Below, piece by piece: positions 34,163 through 43,445 of a stretch of 64,000 bases of DNA. The notes beneath the pieces are model-generated. The model saw nothing but the letters and a program-made list of their open reading frames with translations. It was not told where the DNA came from and did no database searches. This stretch comes from Flavobacterium sufflavum. GTDB taxonomy: Bacteria; Bacteroidota; Bacteroidia; Flavobacteriales; Flavobacteriaceae. The stretch is taken from assembly GCF_004016525.1 (NCBI RefSeq), contig NZ_SACJ01000002.1, positions 248,001 to 312,000 on the forward strand, given 5' to 3'. The position numbers and the translations under genes are program-made. The first letter of the stretch is position 1. Every line of letters begins with the position of its first letter.

Positions 34163-34175
34163 GATTCGAAATAGC

Positions 34176-35501
34176 TTAGTTTTCGTTCTTTTCAGGGCTA
34201 GGAATATAATCCAGTATCAGTCGCTGATTAGGATTCAGGTATTTTTTGGCAACAGCTCTAATTTCTTCTCTTGTGATAGAATGATAAATGTCGATATCGG
34301 TATTGATGAGGTTGATATCGCCATAAAGCAAATAGTATTTGGCTAAATTTTCGGCTATTCCTTCTACATTTGAGTTTTGATTGACATATTGATTCTCAAA
34401 TTGGTTCAATAGTTTTTGATAATCTTTTTCAGAAATCAAATCCGTTTGGATTTTTACAATTTCTTCGTCTATTTCTTTAAGCAAATCATTGGTGGTGTAG
34501 TTTGTCATTGGCAAACCATATATAATGTACATGCCATAGTCTTCTTCGTTAAAACCTACCGCGCCAATTTGCAGGGCTTTTTTCTTGTCGTCCACTATTT
34601 TTTTATAAAGTTTAGAACTTTTCCCATCGCTTAGATATGAAGAAATGAAATCCAAAACGCGGGCATCTCTTGTTTTCATTGATGGAGTTCTGTAAGCAGT
34701 CACAAGCATCGGGATTTGAATGTTTGGATCAATGTGAGTTGCTTTTATAGTTTCGGTTATTGGTTTTTCAACAAATGTTTCTTTTTTTATTGCTGCTCCT
34801 TTTTTGATAGGTCCAAAATAGTTTTGAATCCATTCTTTGGCTTGTTTTTGTTCAAAATCTCCGGCAACTACCAGAACAGCGTTGTTTGGAACATAGAATT
34901 TTTCGTTAAAGGCTTTGAAATCTTCTAGTTTTGCTGAGTTTAAATGTTCTGTAGAACCTATTGTTGTCCATCGATAAGGATGGTTGAAGAATAAGTTTTC
35001 TTTAACAGCTTCAATTATTTTTCCGTAAGGTTGGTTGTCGTAACGCGAATTTTTCTCTTCCTTGATTACTCCTTTTTGAGTGTCAACCCCAATTTGATTA
35101 ATTACCGGATGCATTAATCTTTCTGATTCCATCCAAAGAGCTAGTTCCAGATTATTGGAAGGAAAAACTTCGTAATAATAGGTACGGTCATCTGAAGTAT
35201 TGGCGTTATTAACTCCTCCATTAGCGGTAACAATTTTGAACCATTCGCCTCTTTTAATATTCTGGGTGCCTTCGAATAATAAATGTTCGAAAAAATGGGC
35301 AAAACCGGTTTTGTTTGGGTTTTCGTCTTTAGAGCCTACATGATACATAACCGAAGTGATTACTACAGGGGCGCTGTTGTCCTGATGTAAGATAACATGC
35401 ATGCCGTTGTCTAAATCATATTCTTCGAAAGCTATTTTTTGAGCTGTGGCTACACCACCAAGTAAAAGCGCAGTACTAATTGCCATTATTGTTTTTTTCA
35501 T
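34176..35501 (-). CDS. M16-family zinc protease, catalytic subunit
   Basis: 441-residue exported peptidase (signal peptide KKTIMAISTALLLGGVATAQ). The inverted zinc motif is present as HFFEH in TGFAHFFEHLLFEGTQN near residue 70, with a downstream Glu in the WMESERLMHP region (~120-150) as third ligand. Two half-domains and the YRTPSM segment near 265 match bacterial M16 proteins of the pitrilysin group. It is first of a two-gene operon with a catalytically dead partner. Confidence 0.92.
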   Translation of the reverse strand: MKKTIMAISTALLLGGVATAQKIAFEEYDLDNGMHVILHQDNSAPVVITSVMYHVGSKDENPNKTGFAHFFEHLLFEGTQNIKRGEWFKIVTANGGVNNANTSDDRTYYYEVFPSNNLELALWMESERLMHPVINQIGVDTQKGVIKEEKNSRYDNQPYGKIIEAVKENLFFNHPYRWTTIGSTEHLNSAKLEDFKAFNEKFYVPNNAVLVVAGDFEQKQAKEWIQNYFGPIKKGAAIKKETFVEKPITETIKATHIDPNIQIPMLVTAYRTPSMKTRDARVLDFISSYLSDGKSSKLYKKIVDDKKKALQIGAVGFNEEDYGMYIIYGLPMTNYTTNDLLKEIDEEIVKIQTDLISEKDYQKLLNQFENQYVNQNSNVEGIAENLAKYYLLYGDINLINTDIDIYHSITREEIRAVAKKYLNPNQRLILDYIPSPEKNEN

Positions 35502-35705
35502 ATAAGATTAATAAAAAATAAGGTTGCAATACTTAATGAGTAATATTGTTACCTCAAAAATACTTTTTTTTAGTATTGTTTCTATAGTAGAACTTTTTTT
35601 AACAAAAATATAAGTCGAATTCTGATTTTAATCAGTTGATAATAAGTGAAAAACAGATTGAATTATTTTTTTAAATTTAGTGATTGCGTGATAAAAAAAT
35701 AATTG

Positions 35706-35713
35706 TATATTTG
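35706..35713 (+). promoter_or_regulatory. Promoter -7 element for rplU-rpmA
   Basis: TATATTTG, 30 bases before the rplU ATG, in an AT-rich spacer. Confidence 0.7.
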
Positions 35714-35743
35714 CAACCTTAAAAATCAATAAATCAATTTGGT

Positions 35744-36166
35744 ATGTATGCAATCGTAGAGATAGCAGGGCAACAATTCAAAGTAAGCAAAGACTTAAAG
35801 GTTTATGTTCACCGTTTAGCTAGTGAAGAAGGTTCAAAAATTTCTTTTGACAAAGTTCTTTTATTAGATGACAATGGGAATGTAACTTTGGGCGCCCCAG
35901 CTATAGAAGGTGCTTCAGTAGAAGCTAAAGTGTTACAACACTTAAAAGGAGATAAAGTTATCGTTTTCAAAAAGAAAAGAAGAAAAGGGTACAAAAAGAG
36001 AAATGGTCACAGACAATATCTTACTCAAATTGTAATTGAAGGTATTACTGCAGCAGGTGCTAAAAAAGCGGCTTCTAAAAAAGCAGCAGTTGAAGCAACT
36101 ACAGAAGAAGTTGAAGCTCCAAAGAAAAAAGTAGCTAAAGCTAAAAAAGAAGATACTCAAGAATAA
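35744..36166 (+). CDS. rplU: 50S ribosomal protein L21 with basic C-terminal extension
   Basis: 140 residues; the typical L21 core is ~103. The core (YAIVEIAGQQFKVSKDLKVY to KKRRKGYKKRNGHRQYLTQI) binds 23S rRNA. Residues ~105-140 are an Ala/Lys/Glu tail (KAASKKAAVEATTEEVEAPK), common in Bacteroidota versions and probably flexible. It is followed after 24 bases by rpmA, the usual L21-L27 pair, with one promoter and one terminator, so it is a two-gene operon. Confidence 0.96.
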   Translation: MYAIVEIAGQQFKVSKDLKVYVHRLASEEGSKISFDKVLLLDDNGNVTLGAPAIEGASVEAKVLQHLKGDKVIVFKKKRRKGYKKRNGHRQYLTQIVIEGITAAGAKKAASKKAAVEATTEEVEAPKKKVAKAKKEDTQE

Positions 36167-36190
36167 TAACAATATTAAAACTAAAACATC

Positions 36191-36457
36191 ATGGCTCACA
36201 AGAAAGGTGTCGGTAGTTCTAAGAATGGTAGAGAATCAGAATCAAAACGTTTAGGTGTTAAGATTTTTGGAGGACAAGCTGCTATCGCAGGGAACATCAT
36301 CGTAAGACAAAGAGGTTCAAAACACAATCCAGGTGAAAATGTTTACATCAGTAAAGATCACACCCTACATGCAAAAGTAGATGGAGTTGTTAAGTTCCAA
36401 AAGAAAAGAGATAACAAATCATACGTTTCAATCCTTCCATTCGAAGTAGAAGCTTAA
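36191..36457 (+). CDS. rpmA: 50S ribosomal protein L27
   Basis: 88 residues. The N-terminus [19 protein letters not shown] reaches the peptidyl-transferase centre. It is followed by [20 protein letters not shown] and [21 protein letters not shown], all canonical. There is no Firmicutes-type cleavable N-terminal extension. It is second gene of the rplU operon, with a terminator 22 bases after the stop. Confidence 0.97.
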   Translation: MAHKKGVGSSKNGRESESKRLGVKIFGGQAAIAGNIIVRQRGSKHNPGENVYISKDHTLHAKVDGVVKFQKKRDNKSYVSILPFEVEA

Positions 36458-36479
36458 TTGATTTTCTCAATTTATTTTA

Positions 36480-36512
36480 AAACCTGTTAGCTTAGCTAGC
36501 AGGTTTTTTTGT
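36480..36512 (+). terminator. Terminator after rpmA
   Basis: AAACCTG pairs with CAGGTTT around TTAGCTTAGCTAG, followed by a run of T's. Confidence 0.8.
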
Positions 36513-36548
36513 GCCTAAAGTGTGTAAATGGTGGTTTTTCGGCGATTT

Positions 36549-36604
36549 ATAGCGCATCTGATTACGGCTCAGAAGGTTACTGGTTTGAATCCAGTCGAGG
36601 TCAC
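36549..36604 (+). pseudogene. 3' fragment of a tRNA-Arg(ACG) gene
   Basis: From about TAGCGCATCTGA onward the sequence folds as the anticodon arm (TCTGA-TTACGGC-TCAGA, anticodon ACG), variable loop, T arm (ACTGG-TTTGAAT-CCAGT) and 3' acceptor strand CGAGGTC plus discriminator A. The matching 5' acceptor GACCTCG and a proper D arm are missing; the bases before it (GGTGGTTTTTCGGCGATTTA) do not pair. It is therefore not a functional tRNA but a remnant of the kind left by site-specific integration at a tRNA 3' end or by rearrangement. Confidence 0.75.
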
Positions 36605-36670
36605 ATTTAAGTTATTAAGTTAAAAATGGTTTCTGATACATCAGGATTTTAAAGTGTATTGATGAAGATG

Positions 36671-36690
36671 CCTCTCGACTCCGCTCGAGG
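36671..36690. repeat. Short palindromic repeat CTCGA...TCGAG
   Basis: CCTCTCGACTCCGCTCGAGG followed by TGACA is a phrase I recall as a dispersed repeat in many Bacteroidota genomes. Only one copy is in this window. Confidence 0.45.
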
Positions 36691-36778
36691 TGACAATAGC
36701 TGTTATTTTAGATTGCTTTTTTTAGAATAGATATTCTAGTGATATTATGAATTTTTCCATTTCAATAGCTACAAATAA

Positions 36779-36813
36779 CAAATCCCCTTGTTTAATAAAA
36801 CAAGGGGATTTGT
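36779..36813 (-). terminator. Strong bidirectional hairpin after the outer membrane barrel gene
   Basis: CAAATCCCCTTGTTT pairs with AAACAAGGGGATTTG around a 5-base loop (ATAAA region). It lies 31 bases beyond the stop at 36844 and is followed by TTATTTG on that strand. Confidence 0.75.
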
Positions 36814-36843
36814 TGTTTAAAATTGAATTAATAATTGCGTTGA

Positions 36844-39666
36844 TTAGTCCATCATTCTTTGGCCGCCACCGCCAAAGCCACCGCCACCGCCGCCAAATCC
36901 TTCAGGGCGTTCGCCTCTATCCATTCCTTCCATATTTCGGTTGTTTCTTCCAGGGGGTCTTTTCATTCCTGAGAAGTTCTGAATTTTGTAAGTCAAAGAG
37001 AACATGGCATAACGTCTTAAAACGGTGTTTTCGCTATCAGTAACCGATGTAGCCGAAATGCTTCTTGAGATACTTTGATTTTGGTTTAAAACGTCATATA
37101 CTTTTACTTTAGCAATAAATGTTTTGTTTAAGAAAGTATAAGATAAACTGGTGTTCCATAAGTAATAACTTGGATTGTTAGAATTATAAGTGTATCCAAA
37201 GTCGTTACCCCAAATCCAGTTGGTTGGCCAGTAGCTTGTAGTTTGCAGATTGATTCTGTGAACCACATTCGATCTGGATTTTAAAGAACTAATGTCGTAT
37301 TGCGTTTCGTTATATGAGAAATTGTAAGAAGGAGCTACAGTAAAAAATTCTCCGTAATCATAATTAAGATAAAGTCTAGGTGAAATTCCCATAGATTTGG
37401 CACCGTATAAAACCATATTGGTAAACCCTTTTTCAAACCTGTAATTAGCGCTTAAAGCTATACCATAACGCAATAAATTAGATTCCTGTTTGATGGATCT
37501 GTTCCAGCTACCACCTCCTGATAAGGAGTAAGTTCCTGATATGTTTTCATAGGAAGTTGTACGACTATTATCAGGGTTATAAACAGCAGTGCTAATGATG
37601 TCGTTGTTGTTGTAGTTACCATTAAGGAAGAGATTATATCCAGAACGGGTTTGGAAATTAAAATTTCTATAGTTAATGCTGGCAGTATGTGTTTCGGTAG
37701 GTAGTAAATCGGGGTTTCCTGTAACTGTATTTAAGGTATTAGATACGTTTTGGATAGGAAGTAATTGATTAGCCGATGGAAGCGATTGGTCGTAATTATA
37801 TCTTAAAGTGAAAAATTTCGAACGATCTACTCTGTATCTAATTTGTGCACTTCCGTTAGGTAGGACATATTTCTTATTTAAATCAGTTGCTTCCCCTTGG
37901 TAAAAAGCATGATTGTCGTATTGTAAAATAGATGTAGAGGAATTGATGTCAAATGTAAATTTGTTTTTTTGTAAACGAATACCAGCTTTTGGAACAATGC
38001 TGTTTTGTTTAGAAGTCAAATAGGTAGTTTGGTCTTCATTTAAATCAGTATATACATTGTTTCCTATGTCGTCATAGGTTTTGTTATCGTTGATGTTGTT
38101 TTGGAAGTTGTATTCCATACCAACTTTAAAACGAATTGAATCAGTAACAGGTTCGGTATATTCAATTTCGGCAGAATAAGAGTCGCTAATGCTGTTGCTT
38201 TTAGTGTTTTGATCTCGTTTAACGAATCTGTTTGTAGCGTAGAAATTTGTTTCAGATTCGATAAAATTATTCGAACTTGAATTGTTGTTATTATTATTAA
38301 ATACAAAGCTTAAATTTCTTGCTTTCTTTTCGAATGATTTATTAAAATTAATTGAATTGCTAAAGCTGTTTGATTCACTTTTGTTAGCTGATTTTGAGAA
38401 AGCATCGTTAACTAAAGTGTTATCTGTTAAATTAGTACTACTGCTATTGGATTCAGGATTGCTTTCTGAAGTAGAAGTGCTAAATTTTGGCGAAACAAAT
38501 AATCGTATGCTTGGCGATATTTTGTATTCTAATTCTACATTGGCTTTGTTGCTGCTGTTTCTGCTATCAGTTTTTGAGTCAGAAATATTATTGTAAAAAA
38601 TACCGTCAGGTCTTAACTCGGTGGAGTTAGAGTGGCTTTTGTTTTCGGTATGGGCATCCGAATAATTATAGCTGGCATTCGTTTGAAAATCTTTGAATAA
38701 TTCGTCAGAATAGTTAAATCCTAATAGATTTGATGTGGTAATTCCATTGGCCTGGCTTCTGTTAACAGTTGTTCCACGGCTATTTCTACCGCCACCCATA
38801 TTGTCAAATACTTCGTCTTGGGAAAACCCCTGAGCATTAATGTTGTTAGAAGAACCTAAAAGGCTTATTTTTTGGTTATTATTAAATAAGTTTACTATAA
38901 AGCTGGATTCATAACGGTCGTCAGTACCGTATCCACCAAGGAATTTTCCAAAATATCCTTTGTTTTTATCGTCGTCAATGGTTAAGTTGATACTGGCATT
39001 GTCAGATGCTGCCTGATCTTTAGAATATTCTTCTTTTTTGGTTTTAAAATCAGAAACCTGAACTTTATTGATTATTTCGGCAGGAAGATTTTTTAATGCC
39101 ATAGCCCCATCGCGGTCAAAGAAGGGCTTTCCGTTTACCAATACTTGAGTAACTTCTTTACCGTTAGCGGTAATTTTTCCATCACTGTCTACTTCTAGTC
39201 CCGGAAGCTGTTTTAATAGAGCTTCGACGTTAGCATCAGGACGAACTTTGAATAAAGAAGCCTTGAATTCGATTGTATCGTTTTTAATTCGTATAGGTGG
39301 ATCTTCAGCTTTTACTTTAACTTCCTTAAGGGTATTTACTGATTCGGCAAGATAGATGTTGTTGAAATCTTTATTGGTATTAATCTCTTTTTGCTCTTCA
39401 GCAAAGGTTTCAAATCCCATATAGGTTACTTTTAAAAATACCGGTTTTTCATTTTTTTTAACTGCAAAATTGAAATTTCCGTTTTTATCTGTTAAAGTAT
39501 ATTCCAATATAGTGGAATCTTTAACCGTACTGATATATACAGTAGCGGATTCTAATGGAAGCTGGTTGTTTAAATTAAGTACTTTTCCTTTTAAGATATA
39601 ATTGCTTTGTGCAGATGCATAAAACGAAAAAGCAAGAAAAAACAGAAATGATAAATATTTACTCAT
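36844..39666 (-). CDS. Outer membrane beta-barrel protein (TonB-receptor-like) with Gly-rich tail
   Basis: 940 residues. A signal peptide (KYLSFLFFLAFSFYASAQ) leads to a CarboxypepD_reg-like beta-sandwich (~22-105: LKGKVLNLNNQLPLESATVY). A plug-like domain follows at ~120-230 (LLKQLPGLEVDSDGKITANG, then VNGKPFFDRDG). A large C-terminal barrel (~250-895) comes next, of the type annotated 'outer membrane beta-barrel family', distinct from ordinary SusC. It is very rich in Asn and Ser. The C-terminus is unusual: after the last strand (FSLTYKIQNF) a ~45-residue tail has GGGGGGFGGGGQRMMD. Transport substrate unknown. It stands alone with its own terminator. Confidence 0.85.
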   Translation of the reverse strand: MSKYLSFLFFLAFSFYASAQSNYILKGKVLNLNNQLPLESATVYISTVKDSTILEYTLTDKNGNFNFAVKKNEKPVFLKVTYMGFETFAEEQKEINTNKDFNNIYLAESVNTLKEVKVKAEDPPIRIKNDTIEFKASLFKVRPDANVEALLKQLPGLEVDSDGKITANGKEVTQVLVNGKPFFDRDGAMALKNLPAEIINKVQVSDFKTKKEEYSKDQAASDNASINLTIDDDKNKGYFGKFLGGYGTDDRYESSFIVNLFNNNQKISLLGSSNNINAQGFSQDEVFDNMGGGRNSRGTTVNRSQANGITTSNLLGFNYSDELFKDFQTNASYNYSDAHTENKSHSNSTELRPDGIFYNNISDSKTDSRNSSNKANVELEYKISPSIRLFVSPKFSTSTSESNPESNSSSTNLTDNTLVNDAFSKSANKSESNSFSNSINFNKSFEKKARNLSFVFNNNNNNSSSNNFIESETNFYATNRFVKRDQNTKSNSISDSYSAEIEYTEPVTDSIRFKVGMEYNFQNNINDNKTYDDIGNNVYTDLNEDQTTYLTSKQNSIVPKAGIRLQKNKFTFDINSSTSILQYDNHAFYQGEATDLNKKYVLPNGSAQIRYRVDRSKFFTLRYNYDQSLPSANQLLPIQNVSNTLNTVTGNPDLLPTETHTASINYRNFNFQTRSGYNLFLNGNYNNNDIISTAVYNPDNSRTTSYENISGTYSLSGGGSWNRSIKQESNLLRYGIALSANYRFEKGFTNMVLYGAKSMGISPRLYLNYDYGEFFTVAPSYNFSYNETQYDISSLKSRSNVVHRINLQTTSYWPTNWIWGNDFGYTYNSNNPSYYLWNTSLSYTFLNKTFIAKVKVYDVLNQNQSISRSISATSVTDSENTVLRRYAMFSLTYKIQNFSGMKRPPGRNNRNMEGMDRGERPEGFGGGGGGFGGGGQRMMD

Positions 39667-39768
39667 AATAATTTGGTTAAACTTAACATAAGATGTTAAT
39701 TACAACCAAAGGTTTAATAGGAAGTGTAAAATTTATATTTATTTTTAAGAGCTAGATTGAGAATTGTT

Positions 39769-41490
39769 TTATTTAATTCTGGAGCTGGTAATTTTTATGT
39801 CAGATGTGGCCCAGCTTTTGGCTATTTTGTTACTTATTTCTTTTGCCAAATTTTGTTCGCCTAGTTTTTCATAAGCTAGTTTTAGTCCATGTTGTGCCCA
39901 TCCATTATTAGGGAATTGTTTTAAATCTTTTTGATAAGTCGAAATAGCTGCTTTGTATTTTTTAGCTTCTATTTGGACTGCCCCCAAATGATGTCGTACA
40001 GAGAAAAACCAGTCTGGTGGTTCGTTATAATTTAATTTGTCTTCAATAGAAACTGCTTTTTCAAGTATTGGGATGCTTTGTTCATATTTTTGTTCAGATG
40101 CGAATAGCTCTCCTTTTAAAACGTTACTTGCTATTTGTAGAATATCATACATTGAATTAATTCCCCAAATGGTCATTTTTTTCATTGAAGGATCATTGGT
40201 TAAGATTTCGAGTTTTGCTAATTCTAATTTAGCTTTTACAAAATCTTTTTTTCCTAGATATGCCATTCCTTTTGCATAATGAGAAATGGCTAAAGGGTAT
40301 TTTAAGGTGTCTGATACTAATTTCATTTTTAGGATTTCATCCCATTTACCAAATTTAACAGCTACAAAATAAGGGATAACATAGTAATGCTGCAATGTTG
40401 ACCATCCTGGTTCTGTCATTGTTTTAGGGTGAACCAATTTTGCTGTTTGTTTTGCAGCATGCATTGCCCATTTGTAATTACCTTCTAATGTGGCACAGGC
40501 GGCCATAAAATGATAATTGTGCGGGTAATATCCCAAAGGATAAGCACCCTGAGCATGACACATGGTTACGTAATTACTGTCTATTTTTACAGCGTTAATG
40601 TTAGCTATTGTGCCTTTGTGATATTCTCCAGTTCTAATATAAATGTGGGAAGGCATGTGAGTTAGATGCCCAGAGGCAGGGGCTAATCCTTTATCAAAAA
40701 GGTTTGCTGAGGTGTTGCCTCTTTCAGGAGTAAAAGAAGCTTCAACGGCATGAATGTAAAAATGATTGGCGCCAATGTGTTTTGGATTCTGTTTTAATAC
40801 TTTTTCTAAGATTGAATCGATTTCAGGAGTCCATTTTTTAGGAGTTCCTTTTTTGTTGTATAAATCCCAAGGATGTAAATCCATTATCGACTCGGCATAA
40901 ATGGTTGCGATGTCATTGTCTTCAGGATATTTTTTGAAAACCTCTTTCATTGCCTTGGAATAAGCAATGTCTAATTGACTTCTGTTCTCTACAGGTTTTG
41001 CAGTGTATCTTTTGGCTAATGCAATGATTAATACTTTCTCTTTTTCAGTAGCCATATTAGAAAGTTTTATGGCTTGTTGGATAGCATTATAAGCTCTTTC
41101 ATAATTGTCAGGTTCCATGCCTGCATTATAATTGGGGCCAAGTACATAAGCATATCCCCAAAAACACATAGCACATTGAGGGTCTAATTTTGTAGCATAA
41201 TAAAAGGAACGGGCTGCTTCTGCATGGTTGAAACCGTAAGCCAGAGCTAATCCTTGGTTGAAATATTTTTGTGCTTCGATATTTTTAGTGCTTATCGTAT
41301 AGTCAATAATATCCATTCCGTCAAAAAGTGGTGCTTTATTGTCGGATTCAAACCATTTGGCATCTGTTGTTGCAGGAGCGCAACCATAGCTATTTTTGCC
41401 TGCAAGTGGTTTCTTTTGTTCTGGAGTTGTCTTTTTACAGGAAAAAAACAGGATACAAATGATTAAGATTATTTTCGGAATATTTCTCAT
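39769..41490 (-). CDS. TPR-repeat lipoprotein
   Basis: 573 residues with a lipobox (ILIICILFFSC, Cys ~19), so it is anchored in a membrane facing the periplasm. Tetratricopeptide-like helices run through most of the protein, for example IEAQKYFNQGLALAYGFNHA near 70, AARSFYYATKLDPQCAMCFW near 90, and YKAAISTYQKDLKQFPNNGW near 520. The central part has conserved MPSHIYIRTGEYHKG near 285 and CHAQGAYPLGYYPHNYHFMA. I recognise the family only as 'TPR protein' of Bacteroidota and related bacteria. It lies 102 bases upstream of the outer membrane barrel gene on the same strand. Confidence 0.8.
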   Translation of the reverse strand: MRNIPKIILIICILFFSCKKTTPEQKKPLAGKNSYGCAPATTDAKWFESDNKAPLFDGMDIIDYTISTKNIEAQKYFNQGLALAYGFNHAEAARSFYYATKLDPQCAMCFWGYAYVLGPNYNAGMEPDNYERAYNAIQQAIKLSNMATEKEKVLIIALAKRYTAKPVENRSQLDIAYSKAMKEVFKKYPEDNDIATIYAESIMDLHPWDLYNKKGTPKKWTPEIDSILEKVLKQNPKHIGANHFYIHAVEASFTPERGNTSANLFDKGLAPASGHLTHMPSHIYIRTGEYHKGTIANINAVKIDSNYVTMCHAQGAYPLGYYPHNYHFMAACATLEGNYKWAMHAAKQTAKLVHPKTMTEPGWSTLQHYYVIPYFVAVKFGKWDEILKMKLVSDTLKYPLAISHYAKGMAYLGKKDFVKAKLELAKLEILTNDPSMKKMTIWGINSMYDILQIASNVLKGELFASEQKYEQSIPILEKAVSIEDKLNYNEPPDWFFSVRHHLGAVQIEAKKYKAAISTYQKDLKQFPNNGWAQHGLKLAYEKLGEQNLAKEISNKIAKSWATSDIKITSSRIK

Positions 41491-41585
41491 AATAATCTGG
41501 ATTTAAGTCTGTTAAAATTAATTCAAATATGTTTAAATTCAAATTATTATGAGATGTTATTTTGTTTGCTTGAGTTCGAGATGAT

Positions 41586-41783
41586 TTATATTGAATTGTA
41601 TAGATTTTTTAGTAGTAAAAAAAGGGATATTAATATGCCTATTATTAAGAAAGATATAATTCTTCTGTTTAACATGCGTCCCCATATCGTTAGTTCTTCA
41701 GATTGTTTTAATTTCTGAATAAATCTTTTATAGCCCAAAAGTAGTAGGCAAAGTGTTGTAAGGATTAAAAAGTTTATAAGCAT
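41586..41783 (-). CDS. Small two-helix membrane protein
   Basis: 65 residues with two hydrophobic helices (about 1-17 and 44-62) and a basic loop between (YKRFIQKLKQSEELTIWGRM). No family is recognised. It stands alone between the TPR lipoprotein and ahcY. It may be a real gene since it has two well-formed helices and an ATG, but no strong promoter or conserved partner is visible. Function unknown. Confidence 0.45.
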   Translation of the reverse strand: MLINFLILTTLCLLLLGYKRFIQKLKQSEELTIWGRMLNRRIISFLIIGILISLFLLLKNLYNSI

Positions 41784-41833
41784 TTGTCAGATTATTATTT
41801 GCTAAATTAATAAATAAAGCTTCTTAGAGGAAT

Positions 41834-41864
41834 AAAAAAACCCTCACATTACTGTAAGGGTTTT
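41834..41864 (-). terminator. Terminator after ahcY
   Basis: AAAACCCT-C-ACA and TGT-A-AGGGTTTT form a stem with one internal mismatch, about 40 bases beyond the ahcY stop. A phrase GATTGCTTCGTTCCTCGCAA beside it (41879) is a common Bacteroidota spacer repeat. Confidence 0.65.
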
Positions 41865-41901
41865 GAAAATATAGGGAGATTGCTTCGTTCCTCGCAATGA
41901 C

Positions 41902-43218
41902 CTAGTATCTGTAATATTCTGGTTTGAATGGACCTTCAACAGGAACGCCAATATAAGCAGCCTGATCTTCACGTAAAGTTTCTAATTCAACGCCTAATTT
42001 AGCTAAGTGCAAAGCAGCTACTTTTTCATCTAAATGTTTTGGTAACATGTAAACGTCATTGTTGTAAGCAGCACTGTTATTCCATAATTCGATTTGAGCC
42101 AAAGTCTGGTTTGTGAATGAGTTACTCATTACAAAACTTGGGTGACCTGTAGCACAACCAAGGTTTACTAAACGACCTTCAGCCAAAATGATGATGTCAT
42201 TTCCGTTGATAGTGTATTTGTCAACTTGTGGTTTGATTTCGATTTTAGATGCACCGTGGTTTTTGTTCAACCAAGCCATGTCAATTTCGTTATCAAAGTG
42301 TCCGATGTTACAAACAACAGTTTTATCTTTCATTTGCTCGAAGTGCTCTCCAAGAACGATATCTTTATTTCCGGTAGTTGTAATGATGATATCAGCATTA
42401 GCAATTACAGTGTTTAATTTTTTAACTTCATAACCGTCCATTGCAGCTTGTAAAGCACAAATTGGGTCAATTTCAGTAACAGTTACAATAGATCCGGCAC
42501 CTCTAAAAGAAGCAGCAGTTCCTTTTCCAACGTCACCGTATCCGCAAACGATAACTCTTTTTCCAGCTAACATTAAGTCAGTTGCACGACGAACAGCATC
42601 TACAGCAGATTCTTTACATCCGTATTTGTTATCAAATTTAGATTTAGTAACAGAGTCATTGATGTTGATTGCAGGCATTGGTAAAGTTCCGGCTTTTACT
42701 CTTTCGTACAATCTGTGAACACCAGTTGTAGTTTCTTCAGAAAGACCTTTAATTCCAGGAACTAATTCAGGGTAACGATCAATAACCATATTAGTCAAAT
42801 CTCCACCATCATCAAGAATCATGTTCAATGGTTTTCTGTCTTCACCAAAGAATAAAGTTTGCTCAATACACCAGTCAAAAGATTCTTCGTCAAGACCTTT
42901 CCAAGCATAAACTGAAATTCCAGCAGCAGCAATAGCAGCAGCAGCCTGATCCTGAGTAGAGAAAATGTTACAAGAAGACCAAGTAACTTCAGCACCAAGA
43001 GCAATTAAAGTTTCAATTAAAACTGCAGTTTGGATAGTCATGTGTAAACATCCAGCAATACGAGCACCTTTAAGAGGTTGTTCGTCTTTATATTCAGCAC
43101 GAAGCGCCATTAAACCTGGCATTTCAGCTTCAGCCAATTCAATTTCTTTTCTTCCCCAAGCCGCTAGAGAAATGTCTTTTACTTTGAAAGCCACATAAGG
43201 CGTAGTCGTTGTACTCAT
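41902..43218 (-). CDS. ahcY: Adenosylhomocysteinase
   Basis: 438-residue NAD-dependent enzyme that hydrolyses S-adenosylhomocysteine to adenosine and homocysteine, relieving inhibition of methyltransferases and feeding MetE. The substrate domain has [16 protein letters not shown] near 57 and [16 protein letters not shown] near 163. The NAD-binding loop is [17 protein letters not shown] near 222, and [20 protein letters not shown] near 360 and the C-terminal FKPEYYRY lock the cofactor. The length fits the bacterial type. A promoter -7 element lies 32 bases upstream. metE in this window would recycle the homocysteine. Confidence 0.98.
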   Translation of the reverse strand: MSTTTTPYVAFKVKDISLAAWGRKEIELAEAEMPGLMALRAEYKDEQPLKGARIAGCLHMTIQTAVLIETLIALGAEVTWSSCNIFSTQDQAAAAIAAAGISVYAWKGLDEESFDWCIEQTLFFGEDRKPLNMILDDGGDLTNMVIDRYPELVPGIKGLSEETTTGVHRLYERVKAGTLPMPAININDSVTKSKFDNKYGCKESAVDAVRRATDLMLAGKRVIVCGYGDVGKGTAASFRGAGSIVTVTEIDPICALQAAMDGYEVKKLNTVIANADIIITTTGNKDIVLGEHFEQMKDKTVVCNIGHFDNEIDMAWLNKNHGASKIEIKPQVDKYTINGNDIIILAEGRLVNLGCATGHPSFVMSNSFTNQTLAQIELWNNSAAYNNDVYMLPKHLDEKVAALHLAKLGVELETLREDQAAYIGVPVEGPFKPEYYRY

Positions 43219-43249
43219 TTATAGTATATTTGTAATTGTAAAATTTTTG

Positions 43250-43257
43250 CAAATTTA
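43250..43257 (-). promoter_or_regulatory. Promoter -7 element for ahcY
   Basis: TAAATTTG on the minus strand, 32 bases before the ATG. Confidence 0.6.
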
Positions 43258-43339
43258 CGTAATAACTTTAGAATTAAACTAATTTCTAAAATATTTATGA
43301 ATTGTTTAATGTCGTAATAACTAGAATACTAGCAATTTA

Positions 43340-43440
43340 ATTATCAGTTGTTAATTATCAATTGTAAATTACTCCTTTAGGTTTTAATTTACTTCGAATT
43401 ACAGCAACTTTAATAATTGACAATTTATCATTCACAATTA
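43340..43440. repeat. AT-rich quasi-palindromic spacer between ahcY and the PPTase gene
   Basis: TTAATTATCAGTTGTTAATT and ATCAATTGTAAATT units in the first half are partly complementary to AATAATTGACAATTTATCAT and TCACAATTA in the second. No coding frame. Such stretches are common flavobacterial spacer repeats. Confidence 0.4.
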
Positions 43441-43445
43441 AAAGA

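Noticed and set aside
36530..36605. Functional tRNA-Arg gene
   Set aside because: The 5' acceptor strand and D arm do not pair, so it was called a fragment instead.
38282..38596. Leu-rich 104-residue plus-strand frame in the barrel gene
   Set aside because: It is the antisense of Asn/Ser/Lys-rich coding sequence, which gives artificial leucine runs.
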